NCBI GenBank assembly: GCA_963676075.2
Contig: CAXXNZ010000011.1
Span: 124,001 to 188,000 of the forward strand
DNA from: JAHJQZ01 sp963676075
Lineage (GTDB): Bacteria > Pseudomonadota > Alphaproteobacteria > Rhizobiales > Devosiaceae
Direction of reading: 5' to 3'
Length of the DNA: 64,000 nt
Below, piece by piece: positions 31,652 through 41,341 of this stretch (positions are counted from its first letter, which is position 1; each line of letters opens with the position of its first letter). Made by a program: the position numbers and the translations under genes. Below the pieces are notes generated by a model, which was not told the DNA's origin, searched no databases, and was given only the letters and a program-made list of their open reading frames with translations.

Positions 31652-31942
31652 CTACTCGGTCAGCTCGGCCGGAAGTATGCCCTTGCGAAACAGGATGACC
31701 GGCTCGTCGTAGCAATCGGTTTCGACGTCGACGTCCTGAGAAAACGCCACCACACCTGCGCGGGTCATCGACAAGCGTTCGGCCGTTGCAATGGCGGCCT
31801 CCGCACTTCGCGAGGGTTGCTGCTGATCGGCCACCAGCCCCCTGCCCTTTTGTCGAAAACTCTGAACTGCATATTTGATCGCCACGATAACCTCACGTGT
31901 CAAAACCCGCTGCGCACGGTCCAGTGTCCGGCGCAGTATCAA
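31652..31942 (-). CDS. Hypothetical protein
   Basis: A roughly 96-residue protein whose second half (AERLSMTRAGVVAFSQDVDVETDCYDEPVILFRKGILPAEL) resembles small rhizobial proteins of unknown function found beside genes for stress or surface functions. An internal GTG (VLTREVIVAIKYAVQ) could be the start. It is convergent with ndvB. Confidence 0.6.
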   Translation of the reverse strand: MILRRTLDRAQRVLTREVIVAIKYAVQSFRQKGRGLVADQQQPSRSAEAAIATAERLSMTRAGVVAFSQDVDVETDCYDEPVILFRKGILPAELTE

Positions 31943-31984
31943 GGCGCAAGGCCGACGAGCGATCGCCCGAAAGCCTCAAACCCG

Positions 31985-32149
31985 TCAGATCCGCCCCATC
32001 AGCAGCAGAACGACAACGATAATGAGGATGGCGCCGAGGATGCCAACGCCGCCATGACCGAAGCCATAGCCGTAGCCGCCAATTCGGCCGCTGAAGCCGC
32101 CCGCCAGCGCGATGACAAGAACGATGATCAGTATCAATCCAAGTGACAT
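31985..32149 (-). CDS. DUF3309 family small membrane protein
   Basis: A 54-residue protein (MSLGLILIIVLVIALAGG ... IIVVVLLLMGRI). Two hydrophobic segments are joined by a Gly/Tyr-rich loop (GGYGYGFGHGG), the DUF3309 pattern. It is oriented like the 96-residue gene just downstream. Function unknown. Confidence 0.85.
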   Translation of the reverse strand: MSLGLILIIVLVIALAGGFSGRIGGYGYGFGHGGVGILGAILIIVVVLLLMGRI

Positions 32150-32536
32150 GAAGGTCCTCTCGTCGCTGGCGCCGACCTGAAAATCAGGTTTTGGGTGCAG
32201 CGACAGCTTTCTGAGGCGTTGGTTTATTTGCCAACGACACGTCTCATCAGTACGTCATTGCAGAGATTACGCAATAATTATCCTCTATTTCTTGCGAAAT
32301 ATCAGCAATTATTTTTCTTGAGGCACGTTTTTCATTCGGATTTGCACCAATATAACAATTTCTGTTTCTTCTATTTTCTCTTATATTTCTCCGCACTCGC
32401 AATTCAGACACAGTTGAGGCCCATGCATAACCGCAAGTGCAAATAGAAAAGCGTCGCTTTTCTCTGCACTGGAGCCCCTCAGGAAAACGCCGAGACCAGA
32501 ACGTCTCGCGATCCAGGTGAGGAGCAGGATGGACTC
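32150..32536. other. AT-rich intergenic region
   Basis: About 390 bp, with a strikingly AT-rich core at 32230-32400, unlike the GC-rich surroundings. No gene is supported. It probably holds the promoters of the DUF3309 gene (minus) and the OmpA-like gene (plus), and may bind nucleoid proteins. Confidence 0.5.
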
Positions 32537-34526
32537 ATGAAAACACGAACTATTCGAACCGCCGCCACGGTTGCGGGTGTTGACCCTCGGGTCGGCGCTG
32601 AGTTTCGGCACGATTGCGGCAGCAGCTCCGGCCCGCGTACAGATCGCTCAGGCGGAGCCGACCGACATCACAGCCGCGATTGGAGCGTATCGGCAGGCTG
32701 AGGCCGACCTGGCCGCGGCAAATGCCGCGGGAAGTGATCCTGCCGGCGCACAATCGGCTCTCGATGCGGCGACCGCAGGTCTTGCCAGCATGTGCAAGAT
32801 GCTTGGCCAAAACGATATCGAGGCGTGCATCGCCGCCGTAACCGCAGCCCCGACGGATCAATCAAATGGCGAGATATTGGCTACCGAACCGGCTGAGCCG
32901 CTGGCGATGGAGCCCGTGGCGCCACCTGCCGTTGTTGAAGAACCAGCGGCCATAGACACACCCATCGTTCCCGAACCGGAAGCTATCGAACCACCAAGCG
33001 AACCCGTGGCGCCAACGGTCGATGAGCCGGTTCAGCCCGAACCCCTCATGGATGAAGCGCCGGCTCCGAGCGCCGACCAGCCATCCGACGTGGCCGCGCC
33101 AATCGCTGAAGACACCCCGCAAACCGATCAGACATCGGCGGAAACGACGGTCGAAGCCCCTGCCGCCGAGAAACCGGCTGTTGAGGTCAATCCTGCGGGC
33201 ACGCCGATTCCGCGCGACCTCGGCCGCGCCATCGCGTCGTACGAACAGGCCAACATGCAACTGGGCCTCACCGTTGTCGGAACGCCCGAAGCCGAAGCAG
33301 CACAAGCTGGCGTCCAGATCAGTCTCGCCGAGATCCGAACCCTGTGTGAGCAAGGCGGGCAAGCCGATTTCGACGCCTGTCTGGCGGCATATGGCGTCGC
33401 GTTGACCCCGGTGGCCGTTGCGATGCAGGAAGCGCCGCAACCGGAACCGGCCGAGATCGTCGCCCCGGAAAACACCGCGCCCATTCTCGACAGCGCCAAG
33501 GACGCGCAACTGTCCAGCGAACCGCTTGCGGCCGAACCGGTCCAGACCGAACAGGCCCCGGCGCCCGTAAGTGATGCGGCCGCCCAGTCCGGCGCCATTC
33601 CGGAGAGCATCCCCTCGATCGTGACCACCACAGGCACGAGGATTGCGACCCAGCCGCGGCGCGAACAGCCGCCACAAGCCAAGGTCGTCGATCAGTCCGG
33701 ACTGCGGATCGTCTTCCAGTTCAACAACCAGCTGATCATTGCCAATCAGGCCGACACACGCCTCAACTATGGCGCGACCGAACGCTATGTCGAACAGCTG
33801 CCCCATGGACGAACGCGCGAGACGATTGCCCGCGCCGATGGCAGCAGCCTGGTGACGGTCTACAACCGCAACGGCGACATCCTGCACCGGTCCCATTTCG
33901 ACAAATACGGCAATGAGACCGTGTTCTCCTATGTTCAGGAGAACTACGACCAGGACCTGCTCAACTGGCACGACCCGGGCATGGATCTGCCACCGCTTCG
34001 GCTTACGATGCCGGCAGACGACTACGTGCTCGATGCCCAGCGATCCAATCTCGACAGCCTGACCGGCTTTCTCGATTCACCGCCGGTCGAGCAAGTGCAG
34101 CGGCTTTATTCGATCGACGAGGTCAAGCGCTCGGCACGGTTGCGCGACATGGTGCGCCGGCTCGAGATCGGCAATCTGACCTTCCAGACCGGCGCCGCCG
34201 GCATTCCGCCCGACCAGATCGGCGCCTTGAGCATCGTTGCCAATGCCATGCTCGATCTGATCGACAAAAATCCCGCCGAGACCTTCCTGATTGAAGGCCA
34301 TACCGACGCCGTCGGATCGGACAACGCCAATCTGATCCTCTCTGACCAGCGCGCCTACTCGGTCGCCATCACTCTGACCGAAGTGTTCGGCGTGCCACCC
34401 GAAAACATCGCCACGCAAGGCTATGGCGAACGCTATCTCAAGGTGAATACCGACAAGGCCGAACGGCTCAACCGCCGCGTGACTGTTCGGCGCGTCACAC
34501 CGCTGGTCGCCCCGGTCGCGGGCTAA
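32537..34526 (+). pseudogene. OmpA-domain envelope protein, frameshift in signal peptide
   Basis: The roughly 650-residue body has a long Pro/Ala/Glu-rich region (residues about 100-370) and a C-terminal OmpA peptidoglycan-binding domain (FLIEGHTDAVGSDNANLILSDQ ... GYGERYLKV). The ATG at 32537 begins a good signal sequence (MKTRTIRTAATVAG), but the rest (VLTLGSALSFGTIAAAAP) is one base out of frame. One G fewer in the GGG run near 32575 would join them perfectly. The long frame can otherwise start only at TTG 32571, giving a truncated signal. It is either a real mutation or a homopolymer error in the sequence. Confidence 0.7.
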
Positions 34527-34547
34527 CCTTTGCTGCCAGCAAATCCC

Positions 34548-34580
34548 AACACGCGCCTGAACACGTTTCAGGCGCGTGTT
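34548..34580 (+). terminator. Strong hairpin after the OmpA-like gene
   Basis: A perfect 14-bp stem AACACGCGCCTGAA / TTCAGGCGCGTGTT with a 5-base loop, 21 bp past the stop codon. It has only a short T content after it, so termination is likely but not textbook. Confidence 0.7.
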
Positions 34581-34753
34581 ATCGTTCCATGACATCGATG
34601 CCGGGGACAATAACGGCAGGCACACTGTCTATCTGGCAGTGCTGTTCCAGCCGATTTGCGACGGGCTGGACATCTGTTTCTTTTTAGCGGACGGCAAAAT
34701 TCAACCGGTCTACTTCCGACTGTATTACCAAAATTTCTGCCACACCGCTCGGA

Positions 34754-35032
34754 CTATCTCTCCGTCAGCCGGTCCCGGCAGTATTCGACCGCATACAGAT
34801 CGCCGGCAGCCGAGGAGGCTACGATCGCCTCCATGAGCGTCTCGGCTGTGACCAGGCCGTCACGACGAATAACCAAGAAGACGGCATCCATCACCAGCTT
34901 TTGAGCTCGACCGACTGTCTGCTTCGACTCTCCACGGGCCCGGCGTTCAATCTCGACCTTGGAGTCCATCAAGACCTTCCGGCGATGCCGAGCCACACAC
35001 AGATCCTCAAGATTTTTCCTCAAAGCACTCAT
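34754..35032 (-). CDS. Hypothetical protein
   Basis: A 92-residue charged, helical protein (MSALRKNLEDLCVARHRRKVLMDSKVEIERRARGE). The frame also allows a start two codons earlier. It lies downstream of the relaxase on the same strand and may belong to the mobilisation operon. No domain recognised. Confidence 0.5.
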   Translation of the reverse strand: MSALRKNLEDLCVARHRRKVLMDSKVEIERRARGESKQTVGRAQKLVMDAVFLVIRRDGLVTAETLMEAIVASSAAGDLYAVEYCRDRLTER

Positions 35033-35067
35033 TATCAAACGCCTTGCTGGCTGCGGTTACGCATATG

Positions 35068-36600
35068 CTAGCAACCGGTCTTTGCATCGTGTGGTTGCGG
35101 CACATCGTAGTACTCATAGAACCGCCGGTCAGGATTGAACGGCTTCGCCAATGCGCTTCCATGTAGGCACGTCATAGCCAGTTCTATTTCCAGACGATGC
35201 CTCCGCCAAAGCCCGCTATCGCTTCCGACGACATCGTCGATCAGATCAAGGGCTTCGTTTGTGCCCATCGGCTCCGCCGGCGCCGTGTCAGCGACGGCGA
35301 CCAGTTTCGTTACCATCGAGACGAGATCGGGAGTCCCGTTGCGAACCACGCGTTCGAATAGCGCCTGACGACTATCGGGAGTGGCGTCGCGTAATTCCGA
35401 CAGGAGTTCGTTACCGCCAACTGTATGGTCCCTTTTCCTATCGTGTCGAACCAAGCGCGCGAAGTCCGCGCTGAGAAATTCGATGATGGCGCTGTCTTCA
35501 CCACCGACGGGACAGGTATAGGCATACCGTCCGAACTCTGCGCGCTAAGGTCACGCCAGCCGTGTTTGCGGGACAGAAGGTGAAGCGCGGAGGCGGAGGC
35601 CCCGGTCTGGATATGGTCGTAGAGAATGCGATCTCCTGCATCGACGATCGTGCACTCGTCAACGACATAGACAATGCCAATGTCTTCGACGACCAGCACT
35701 TCAGCGTTGATTGCCGCCCCCATCATCGCGGTAACGACAATTTCGCGATCGACAGGCCGGGCCGGTTTACCGTCCTGTTGCCAGGACGAGAGCTGCGACA
35801 GGCTTGAGATCTGGTCTCGAATGCCGTCCTGAAGTTCATCGATGCGCTGATCGAGAGCGGTTATCTCGGCGACCACGCGGTCATGCTCTATCCTTAGCCG
35901 GCGCTGTTCGTCGCGCCGGGAGATAGCCGCCTTAGCACTGGGAGTGGCTGGGTTCCGAAGGAGGGCCCGTGGCAGCCGATCCTCAGGAGGAAGCGCCGCG
36001 CCCTGCTTCACGTTCGATCGTGGGTCAAATCGCACCTCGATGCCTTTGCTTTCGGCTATGTCGTTGAACAGGTCGGACACCAGTCGGCGAACGTCGCGCC
36101 GAAACCAGTTGTCGAGTTTTCTGTATTTATGTGTCGAGAAGCCTTCGTTCGACAGGGCTCTTGTACCGATCAAGCAGTGAATATGGTCACTAACGCCACC
36201 GTCGGCAGTGGCTTCGACTTCGTGATCGATCTGGACCGGTAGTTTCCTGTCTGCGAAGCGACGGAACAGGCACTCGACGAAGCTGTCCATGTCGTTGACC
36301 GGCAACTCCCGGGGCCAGTTGATATCCAGAAACCGCCCTTCGCGCGCGTCGTTGCGCTTCTCGATCGCCGAGGCTTCAGCCCAGATTTTGTCTCTCGTCC
36401 AGACGTTGCGGTCAACCTGATCGGGCAGCATGAGCCATTGCCAAACGTGTCGGACCGGCTGGCCACCTCGGACCTTTGGGACCATGACGCCGCCTTCGAC
36501 GTCCGCCGCCATCTGATAGGCGGATCGAGCCGGGCGCAGACTCCCCTTTGGCCCGGGAAACGCCTCCGAAGCTGACGCCCGGCAACGAAACCACTCTCAT
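35068..36600 (-). pseudogene. MobA/MobL-like relaxase, apparently frameshifted twice
   Basis: Relaxases nick DNA at oriT to start conjugative transfer. The central frame (35310-36512) has the MobA/L core: FVECLFRRFADRKLPVQIDHE, then GGVSDHIHCLIGTRALSNEG with the His pair, KYRKLDNWFRRDVRR and RFDPRSNVKQG. The natural N-end (MRVVSLPGVSFGGVSRAKGE, from ATG 36600) is one base out of frame near 36530. The natural C-end (GGEDSAIIEFLSADFARLVRHDRK, the 35068-35454 frame) is one base out near 35527. Repaired, the protein would be about 510 residues. As it stands it is probably inactive. Confidence 0.55.
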
Positions 36601-36818
36601 TGCGCGATCCTCGCAACGTGCTAGTGAATTAACACATTGCTAACGATGACCGATGACGTAGCAAGAAACCAGACGGAAAATGAGCGGGATGGCGCGGGTC
36701 CGTGCTGGCGCCCCTGCTCTCGTCTCGCCCCCCACCTTTGACTTTCTTGCCGGGTCTTCCGAGGCAGAGGAGCAGAACCCCAGCCGAACCTTCCGCCACA
36801 AAAGGCGGCCCGCCTCGC

Positions 36819-37220
36819 CTACTCGAAAAAGTCCTCGTCGACCTTCTTGAGGTACAGGACTTCCTCGACCCGACATCCGACATTGTGCCTGATCATCAGG
36901 CGGGTGAGCTGTTCGCCGTCGATGAGGACGATGCGCTTGCTCAGGTAGTCGGCGGTCTCCCGCGCATTGCCGGTGAAGCTCGACGTCGTGACGAACAGAC
37001 CCTTGGCGGCCTTGTGCCGGTCGAGGCTGCCGAAGAAATCGCGGATCGCGCCCGGCCCCACGGAATTGGTCGCCGTATATCGCTTGGCCTGGATATAGAC
37101 GCGGTCGAGGCCGAGGGCGTCCTGGTCGATGACGTCGTTGACGCCGTCATCGCCGCTGCGTCCGAGGGCGCGGCCGGCGTCGGCGGCCGTGCGGCCGAAG
37201 TCCAAATGGTACCAGGTCGG
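36819..37220 (-). pseudogene. Mrr-type restriction endonuclease, 5'-truncated
   Basis: The C-terminal catalytic part of an Mrr_cat nuclease is clear: GRSGDDGVNDVIDQD, DRVYIQAKRYTATN (the QAK catalytic motif), KGLFVTTSSFTGNARE, IVLIDGEQLTRLMI. The usual N-terminal helix region is missing. The frame instead runs on through the element end to 37382 with unrelated codons. The gene seems to have been cut when the element end formed. Confidence 0.75.
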
Positions 37221-37263
37221 AAGCCCGGAAACGAAAAGAGAGACTTGTCTGAGGAATTGACGA

Positions 37264-37301
37264 TTGGCCACCAATGTGGTCCAAATACCATGTTGGCCAC
37301 C
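37264..37301. repeat. TTGGCCACC repeats, right end of element 1
   Basis: Two exact nonamers at 37264 and 37293, about 50-90 bp inside att2, matching the pair near the left end of element 1 (14721 and 14733). Confidence 0.6.
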
Positions 37302-37351
37302 GAATAATGCCATATTTTTCAGTGGCTTGCTGAACCGAATTGGTTTTGCTG

Positions 37352-37372
37352 CGAATCCAGGTTCCCCAGCCA
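37352..37372 (+). other. att2: junction between elements 1 and 2
   Basis: 21 bp identical to the last 21 bp of tRNA-Gln (CGAATCC through GCCA). It is the right end of element 1 and the left end of element 2. Confidence 0.85.
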
Positions 37373-37404
37373 AAAAACCCATTGAAATTGCTAAGTCTTT
37401 GATA

Positions 37405-37430
37405 TTCGGGAGATAATCATCTCTCCCGAA
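37405..37430. repeat. Perfect hairpin at left end of element 2
   Basis: TTCGGGAGA / TCTCCCGAA with an 8-base loop, 33 bp inside att2 and upstream of the integrase. It could be a terminator shielding the integrase from outside transcription, or a protein site. Confidence 0.5.
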
Positions 37431-37456
37431 CTATCACATTCCTCAGTTCGCCAGTG

Positions 37457-37492
37457 TGGGACCCACAACTGGGACACGGAGGTGGGACACGG
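37457..37492. repeat. TGGGACAC repeats, left end of element 2
   Basis: Three repeats on a 13-bp period: TGGGACCCAC (37457), TGGGACACGG (37470) and TGGGACACGG (37483). Two TGGGACACAC copies lie near att3 (63215, 63230). Probable recombinase arm sites. Confidence 0.65.
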
Positions 37493-37540
37493 CTGTCCGC
37501 CCTGTCAGCCTTCCCGTCCCAAAATCGGGGAGAACGCGGC

Positions 37541-39592
37541 GTGGCGCGGACACCGAATTTGGTTCTTCGGGGCGAGGTCTTCTACTGGCGCGGGCGGCTG
37601 TTTTGCGCGCTTGATGCTTGCCAGAAATCGTCTCAGATTAAGTTCAGCCTTCACACCAAAGACCGAGTCCGAGCGACCCGCATGGCGAGGAGGCTGACCC
37701 TTTTGCGCGACGAAACCGTTGCCGGAACTCGTGGAATGATCAAGTCGGACATCCTGCAAGCGATTATGGAGCGAGAACGCGATGCCATGCTCGATCATGT
37801 CGACATGCTTGCCACCGGCCCGCTTGGAACAGGTCATGCCAGCGACATTGATCAAGTAGACTCCGACTTGATTGTCGGATGGGCCTATAGGCTGGTTGAA
37901 ATTTTCGGTACCCGGCATCGCCTTGACGACCACGGGCAAGACGAACTCAGAGCGTGGCTAACCGAAAAAGGCGCGCCGAAACTGCTCGTCGGTGCCATCG
38001 TAGCGCAATACCCAGAACTGCGCCAAGAATATCAACCCAGTTCGAAATTCTCGGAAATCGATCCCCTGGTCAACGAGTTCGAGCTCGAAGACACTCCGGT
38101 CACGCGTCAGTCACTTATTCGAGCCGTATGCCGAGGTCGCGCCGATGCCCTGCTCAACGTCGATTACCGTTATCCAGCAATCGCTTCGGCAAAGGTTGCA
38201 GAGCTTCTCGAGCGTCCTCTGGTTGCACGTAACGACGTGACATCGACGGAGCCATACAACGAGGCCGACTTGAGCAAAGACAATCACACCGCTGAAGTTT
38301 CCATAGCCTCAAATGGGCCTGACGGCTCCGACACCCCGGACCTCACCGTTGAGGACTTGCTCGCGGAAGTATTTGCCGCTTGGAAAAGCAAGAACGCGAT
38401 CAAGGTGTCGAAATCGGAAGCAGACCCGTCGCGGCCCGAGGCCTTCCGTCAACACCGACAGACGACGCTATTGTTGCAGCGTGTACTCGAGCATCTAGAT
38501 GTCCATTCGATTGGACAAATCCGGCAGTGGCACGTCAGAAATTTCCGACAGCTTCTTGATGAGGTTTATCGTCACTGGGGTCGCGGTTTGAGACACGACC
38601 AGCCGTACCCCACGGTCGCAGAACTGCATGCCCAGGCCGCGGAATGCAAAAAGGCCGGCAAGCAGATCGGTCTCGACACAACTACCATTCGACGGCACAT
38701 GACCACCTTGGGGCAGATTTTCGGCTTTCTACGGGGTGCTGGCTATGCCGTACCCACTATCGACACCCAAAGCCTGACACCCGACAAAAAGCAAACTGAC
38801 GACGACGACGAGTTTATTTCAGCGGATGACGAAGGCACAAAATTATCACCCAGCGAAGCGGCCGCCTTTACCAGTCTCCCGCTCTACACGGGTTGCGCGG
38901 GCCCCTCGCGGACGGAGTTGACACAGCCTGGATCGCTTGTTTTTCACTCGGGCCTTTACTGGGTGCCGCTCATCATCGTGTATTGTGGCGCACGCCGCTC
39001 TGAAATCGCCGCTCTGGAAGTCGGGGATATTCGAGTTAAGAACGGGATTCCGCATATCAGCATCCGCCGGATCACTGAAGGAAAGCGTGGTCGCGGGCTA
39101 AAGAACAAGGCATCGAAGCGCCTGATTCCGCTGCATTCTGAACTGATCAGGCTTGGACTTCTTCAGTATGTCGACGCGATCCGTAAACTCGGCTTCAAGA
39201 AGCTGTTTCCCGATTTGGAAAATCCGAATAGCAAGTCCGACGACATGGGGGCAAATCTCTACCGAGCGCTCATGAAACTCGTCGATGCCCACGACGAAAA
39301 CCATCCGGACGATCTCCTTGCTCGGCCTCGTTTCATTCATGAAATTCGACATGCTTTCAACAATGCAATCAAGCAGCAGGGCGTTCATTTGGAACATCGC
39401 TCTGAGCTTCTCGGACAAGTCGTCGAAGGCGTGAATGCCAAGGTTTATAGTGATCCGTCGCGGCTCCCGCAGAAACGGGAGTGGGTCGAGAAGTTCCCGG
39501 CGGTCACGACGCATCTAGAACCGGCGGACCTGAGATTGCTTCCTAATGTGATTGTACGATCACGATCAAGAAATCGAGCGCCAAGAGCCTGA
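37541..39592 (+). CDS. Tyrosine recombinase of element 2
   Basis: Site-specific integrase, about 683 residues, long for the family because of a large N-terminal region. GTG 37541 (VARTPNLVLRGEVFYWRGRLF) is preferred because GGGGAGAAC precedes it; the frame is open from 37454. Catalytic features: YCGARRSEIAALE (Arg), FIHEIRHAFN (HxxR) and the Tyr in VNAKVYSDPSR. The usual second His (LGH) is Gln here (LLGQVVEG), a tolerated change in some recombinases. It lies next to att2 and acts on the tRNA-Gln site. Confidence 0.88.
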   Translation: MARTPNLVLRGEVFYWRGRLFCALDACQKSSQIKFSLHTKDRVRATRMARRLTLLRDETVAGTRGMIKSDILQAIMERERDAMLDHVDMLATGPLGTGHASDIDQVDSDLIVGWAYRLVEIFGTRHRLDDHGQDELRAWLTEKGAPKLLVGAIVAQYPELRQEYQPSSKFSEIDPLVNEFELEDTPVTRQSLIRAVCRGRADALLNVDYRYPAIASAKVAELLERPLVARNDVTSTEPYNEADLSKDNHTAEVSIASNGPDGSDTPDLTVEDLLAEVFAAWKSKNAIKVSKSEADPSRPEAFRQHRQTTLLLQRVLEHLDVHSIGQIRQWHVRNFRQLLDEVYRHWGRGLRHDQPYPTVAELHAQAAECKKAGKQIGLDTTTIRRHMTTLGQIFGFLRGAGYAVPTIDTQSLTPDKKQTDDDDEFISADDEGTKLSPSEAAAFTSLPLYTGCAGPSRTELTQPGSLVFHSGLYWVPLIIVYCGARRSEIAALEVGDIRVKNGIPHISIRRITEGKRGRGLKNKASKRLIPLHSELIRLGLLQYVDAIRKLGFKKLFPDLENPNSKSDDMGANLYRALMKLVDAHDENHPDDLLARPRFIHEIRHAFNNAIKQQGVHLEHRSELLGQVVEGVNAKVYSDPSRLPQKREWVEKFPAVTTHLEPADLRLLPNVIVRSRSRNRAPRA

Positions 39593-39794
39593 GCAGAATA
39601 CAACTCGGCGACACCAAAGCTTCCAACTCGCTCGCTCGACAGGAGACGTCATGGCCTTTGGTGTTTGGATAGTGGTACAATACCCGGTCTCACAAAAACC
39701 CGCACCAGCCCACATGGCCCCTTTTCTCCGTCGTTGGATCCGCCGGTCCACCCAGGCGGTTCAGTGCATCTGCTCAGACTTACCGAAAAAGGAA

Positions 39795-39823
39795 AACGAA
39801 AAGCCGCCCCAAGTGGAGCGGCT
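39795..39823 (-). terminator. Rho-independent-type terminator (minus strand)
   Basis: On the minus strand, AGCCGCTCC ... GGGGCGGCT is followed by TTTTCG. No complete gene lies directly upstream, only the short remnant frame described for this region. Confidence 0.6.
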
Positions 39824-40203
39824 CTCAGCCGCAAAAAGCGGCACCGATCAAAGCGATATCGTCGATCATTCCGATGATGTTCTTCTCAGCCGCTGCTGCG
39901 GCACCGAATTCGAAAACCCTCGCGATTATGAGCTGCGCAAATTTGGCAGCCTTTCGTCAACGCTTTACTTTTGCACAGTTCTCTTTGCAATTGCAATAGC
40001 TTAAGTTCGATCGATGATTACCGCACCACGCTAATCACCCAGCCTTTTGCTGCAGTCTTGCGCATCGCGGCATCGCGGAATCGCGGCATCCCGATCGTAC
40101 CGAAATCAAGAATGTGATCGTGGTGCGCAAACTGATCGACTTTGACGCCGCCGACCATCAAGGCGTGTAGGCAAACATCCAACCTTCAGGTGTCTCCCCG
40201 AGA

Positions 40204-40241
40204 GGCATCGCAAGGTAATCTTGCGATGCCGTTTTCGTTTT
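40204..40241 (+). terminator. Rho-independent terminator (plus strand)
   Basis: A perfect 11-bp stem GGCATCGCAAG / CTTGCGATGCC with loop GTAAT, followed by GTTTTCGTTTT. A textbook structure, but with no intact plus-strand gene before it; it could also end a small RNA. Confidence 0.8.
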
Positions 40242-40305
40242 GGTTCCGATGGCACAACTGCTCTAGATGCGTGCCGCTCTTTCTGTCCGCGATCATGTTC
40301 CATCG

Positions 40306-41313
40306 CTAAGCCGTCATGCCAAAGCCCGGTTCTGCTGACTGTGTTCTGGACGAAGGGTTCCAGATATCATCCAGGATTTCGCTGTCCGCGCCACACCCGT
40401 CGGCCTTTTGCGATGCCCGGCGCGACATCATGTTCATCAAACGCTCGACGTCCGGACGCACGTGCTCCCGGACGGCGTCTTCTGCTCGAACGATCCAGTC
40501 CAGGCGGGCTTTCTGGTTACTCGTAACCGCCTTGGCTCTGACAACAAACGCGTGGCGCTCGCGCTCGAGTTTGCTTTTTGCGGCGGAGAGCGTCGCCAAC
40601 TGCTCCTCCAGCTCTTTCACCTTCCGCGTGGCATCCTGAAGCGAGGCTGCCAGCGTCGTTTCGATGCTGGCCATCCGGGCGGCATACTGCTGGTGTGTAA
40701 GATGCTCTCTGGCGGTGACTGCTTTCGGAGTACCGCGTACCAGGCCGAGCGGCGCCATGGCATCTGCGTACCAGTCCTGCAGCGCAATCATCCGACGCCG
40801 GGCTTCGAGCTTATCGTCGCCGCCAAAGATCTTTCTGTACGAGACGACCCGTGTGCTGGTGTGTTTCGTCTTCTTGACGACGACTGGAACGATAGCGACG
40901 GCAAGGTGCGGGGTGCCCTCGTCCAGATCCAACCGTGCTGCCGCCATCATGCCGGGATACCGGGCCTCGAGCGCACGAAGGTTGAACTCAACCCAAAGGT
41001 TGATCCTATTCATATCCCAAGTCCCGGTGACCGGGTTCTCGAACCAGCGGGCGCTCGCCTCAAGAATGAGCTCCGCAGCCAAAGGTGCACCCTTTCGAAA
41101 CCGCGCTCCGAGCGCTTCCGCCGTTTCCCTGATCGCCGCCAACCAATCGACAGGGTGGTCGGTTTCCTGCCCGCGATACCAATGTCGATTCTGGTGCGTT
41201 CGCGACCGATCGTAGTGCGAGCCGTTGTCGATCCGCAGACCATGCCGGGTCGCGTTCGCGGCGTCGATCACCCTGCGGATTCGTTCAACTCGCAGAAATG
41301 CAAAGTCTGGCAT
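40306..41313 (-). CDS. MobV/Pre-type relaxase with altered His motif
   Basis: A mobilisation relaxase of the Pre/Mob family, 335 residues. N-terminal PDFAFLRVERI and HGLR, then ALGARFRKGAPLAAELILEAS and the core RLDLDEGTPHLAVAIVPVV, followed by LQDWYADAMAPLGLVRGTPKA and a coiled-coil C-terminus. The MobV motif is normally HxDExTPHxH. Here the first His is Asp and the last is Ala, so two metal ligands are missing. It may be inactive or use other residues. An oriT-like inverted repeat lies upstream. Confidence 0.75.
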   Translation of the reverse strand: MPDFAFLRVERIRRVIDAANATRHGLRIDNGSHYDRSRTHQNRHWYRGQETDHPVDWLAAIRETAEALGARFRKGAPLAAELILEASARWFENPVTGTWDMNRINLWVEFNLRALEARYPGMMAAARLDLDEGTPHLAVAIVPVVVKKTKHTSTRVVSYRKIFGGDDKLEARRRMIALQDWYADAMAPLGLVRGTPKAVTAREHLTHQQYAARMASIETTLAASLQDATRKVKELEEQLATLSAAKSKLERERHAFVVRAKAVTSNQKARLDWIVRAEDAVREHVRPDVERLMNMMSRRASQKADGCGADSEILDDIWNPSSRTQSAEPGFGMTA

Positions 41314-41341
41314 CGAAGTTCTCCTTCACGCCAACCATTCT

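Larger units (their letters stand above)
14645..37372 (+). mobile_element. Integrative element 1 in tRNA-Gln
   Basis: About 22.7 kb between att1 and att2. The recombinase gene is just inside the left end, a MobA/L-like relaxase is near the right end, and TTGGCCACC repeats occur near both ends. Cargo: a GIY-YIG protein plus an AAA+/M41 protease, small conserved proteins, a cyclic beta-glucan synthase, an OmpA-like protein and an mrr remnant. Integrase, relaxase and OmpA-like genes are frameshifted, so the element may no longer move on its own. Confidence 0.8.
39593..40303. other. Gene-debris region between integrase 2 and the relaxase
   Basis: No intact gene is supported. A minus-strand frame without a proper start ends FGAAAAAEKNIIGMIDDIAL... 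just before the terminator at 39795-39823. A plus-strand frame ends VIVVRKLIDFDAADHQGV about 35 bp before the terminator at 40204-40241. Short 8-bp tandem repeats (CATCGCGG) lie at 40063-40086. These look like 3' ends of lost genes that kept their terminators. Confidence 0.45.

Noticed and set aside
40063..40086. 8-bp tandem repeat CATCGCGG
   Set aside because: Only three copies and no gene context; noted within the debris region but too short to call a functional element.
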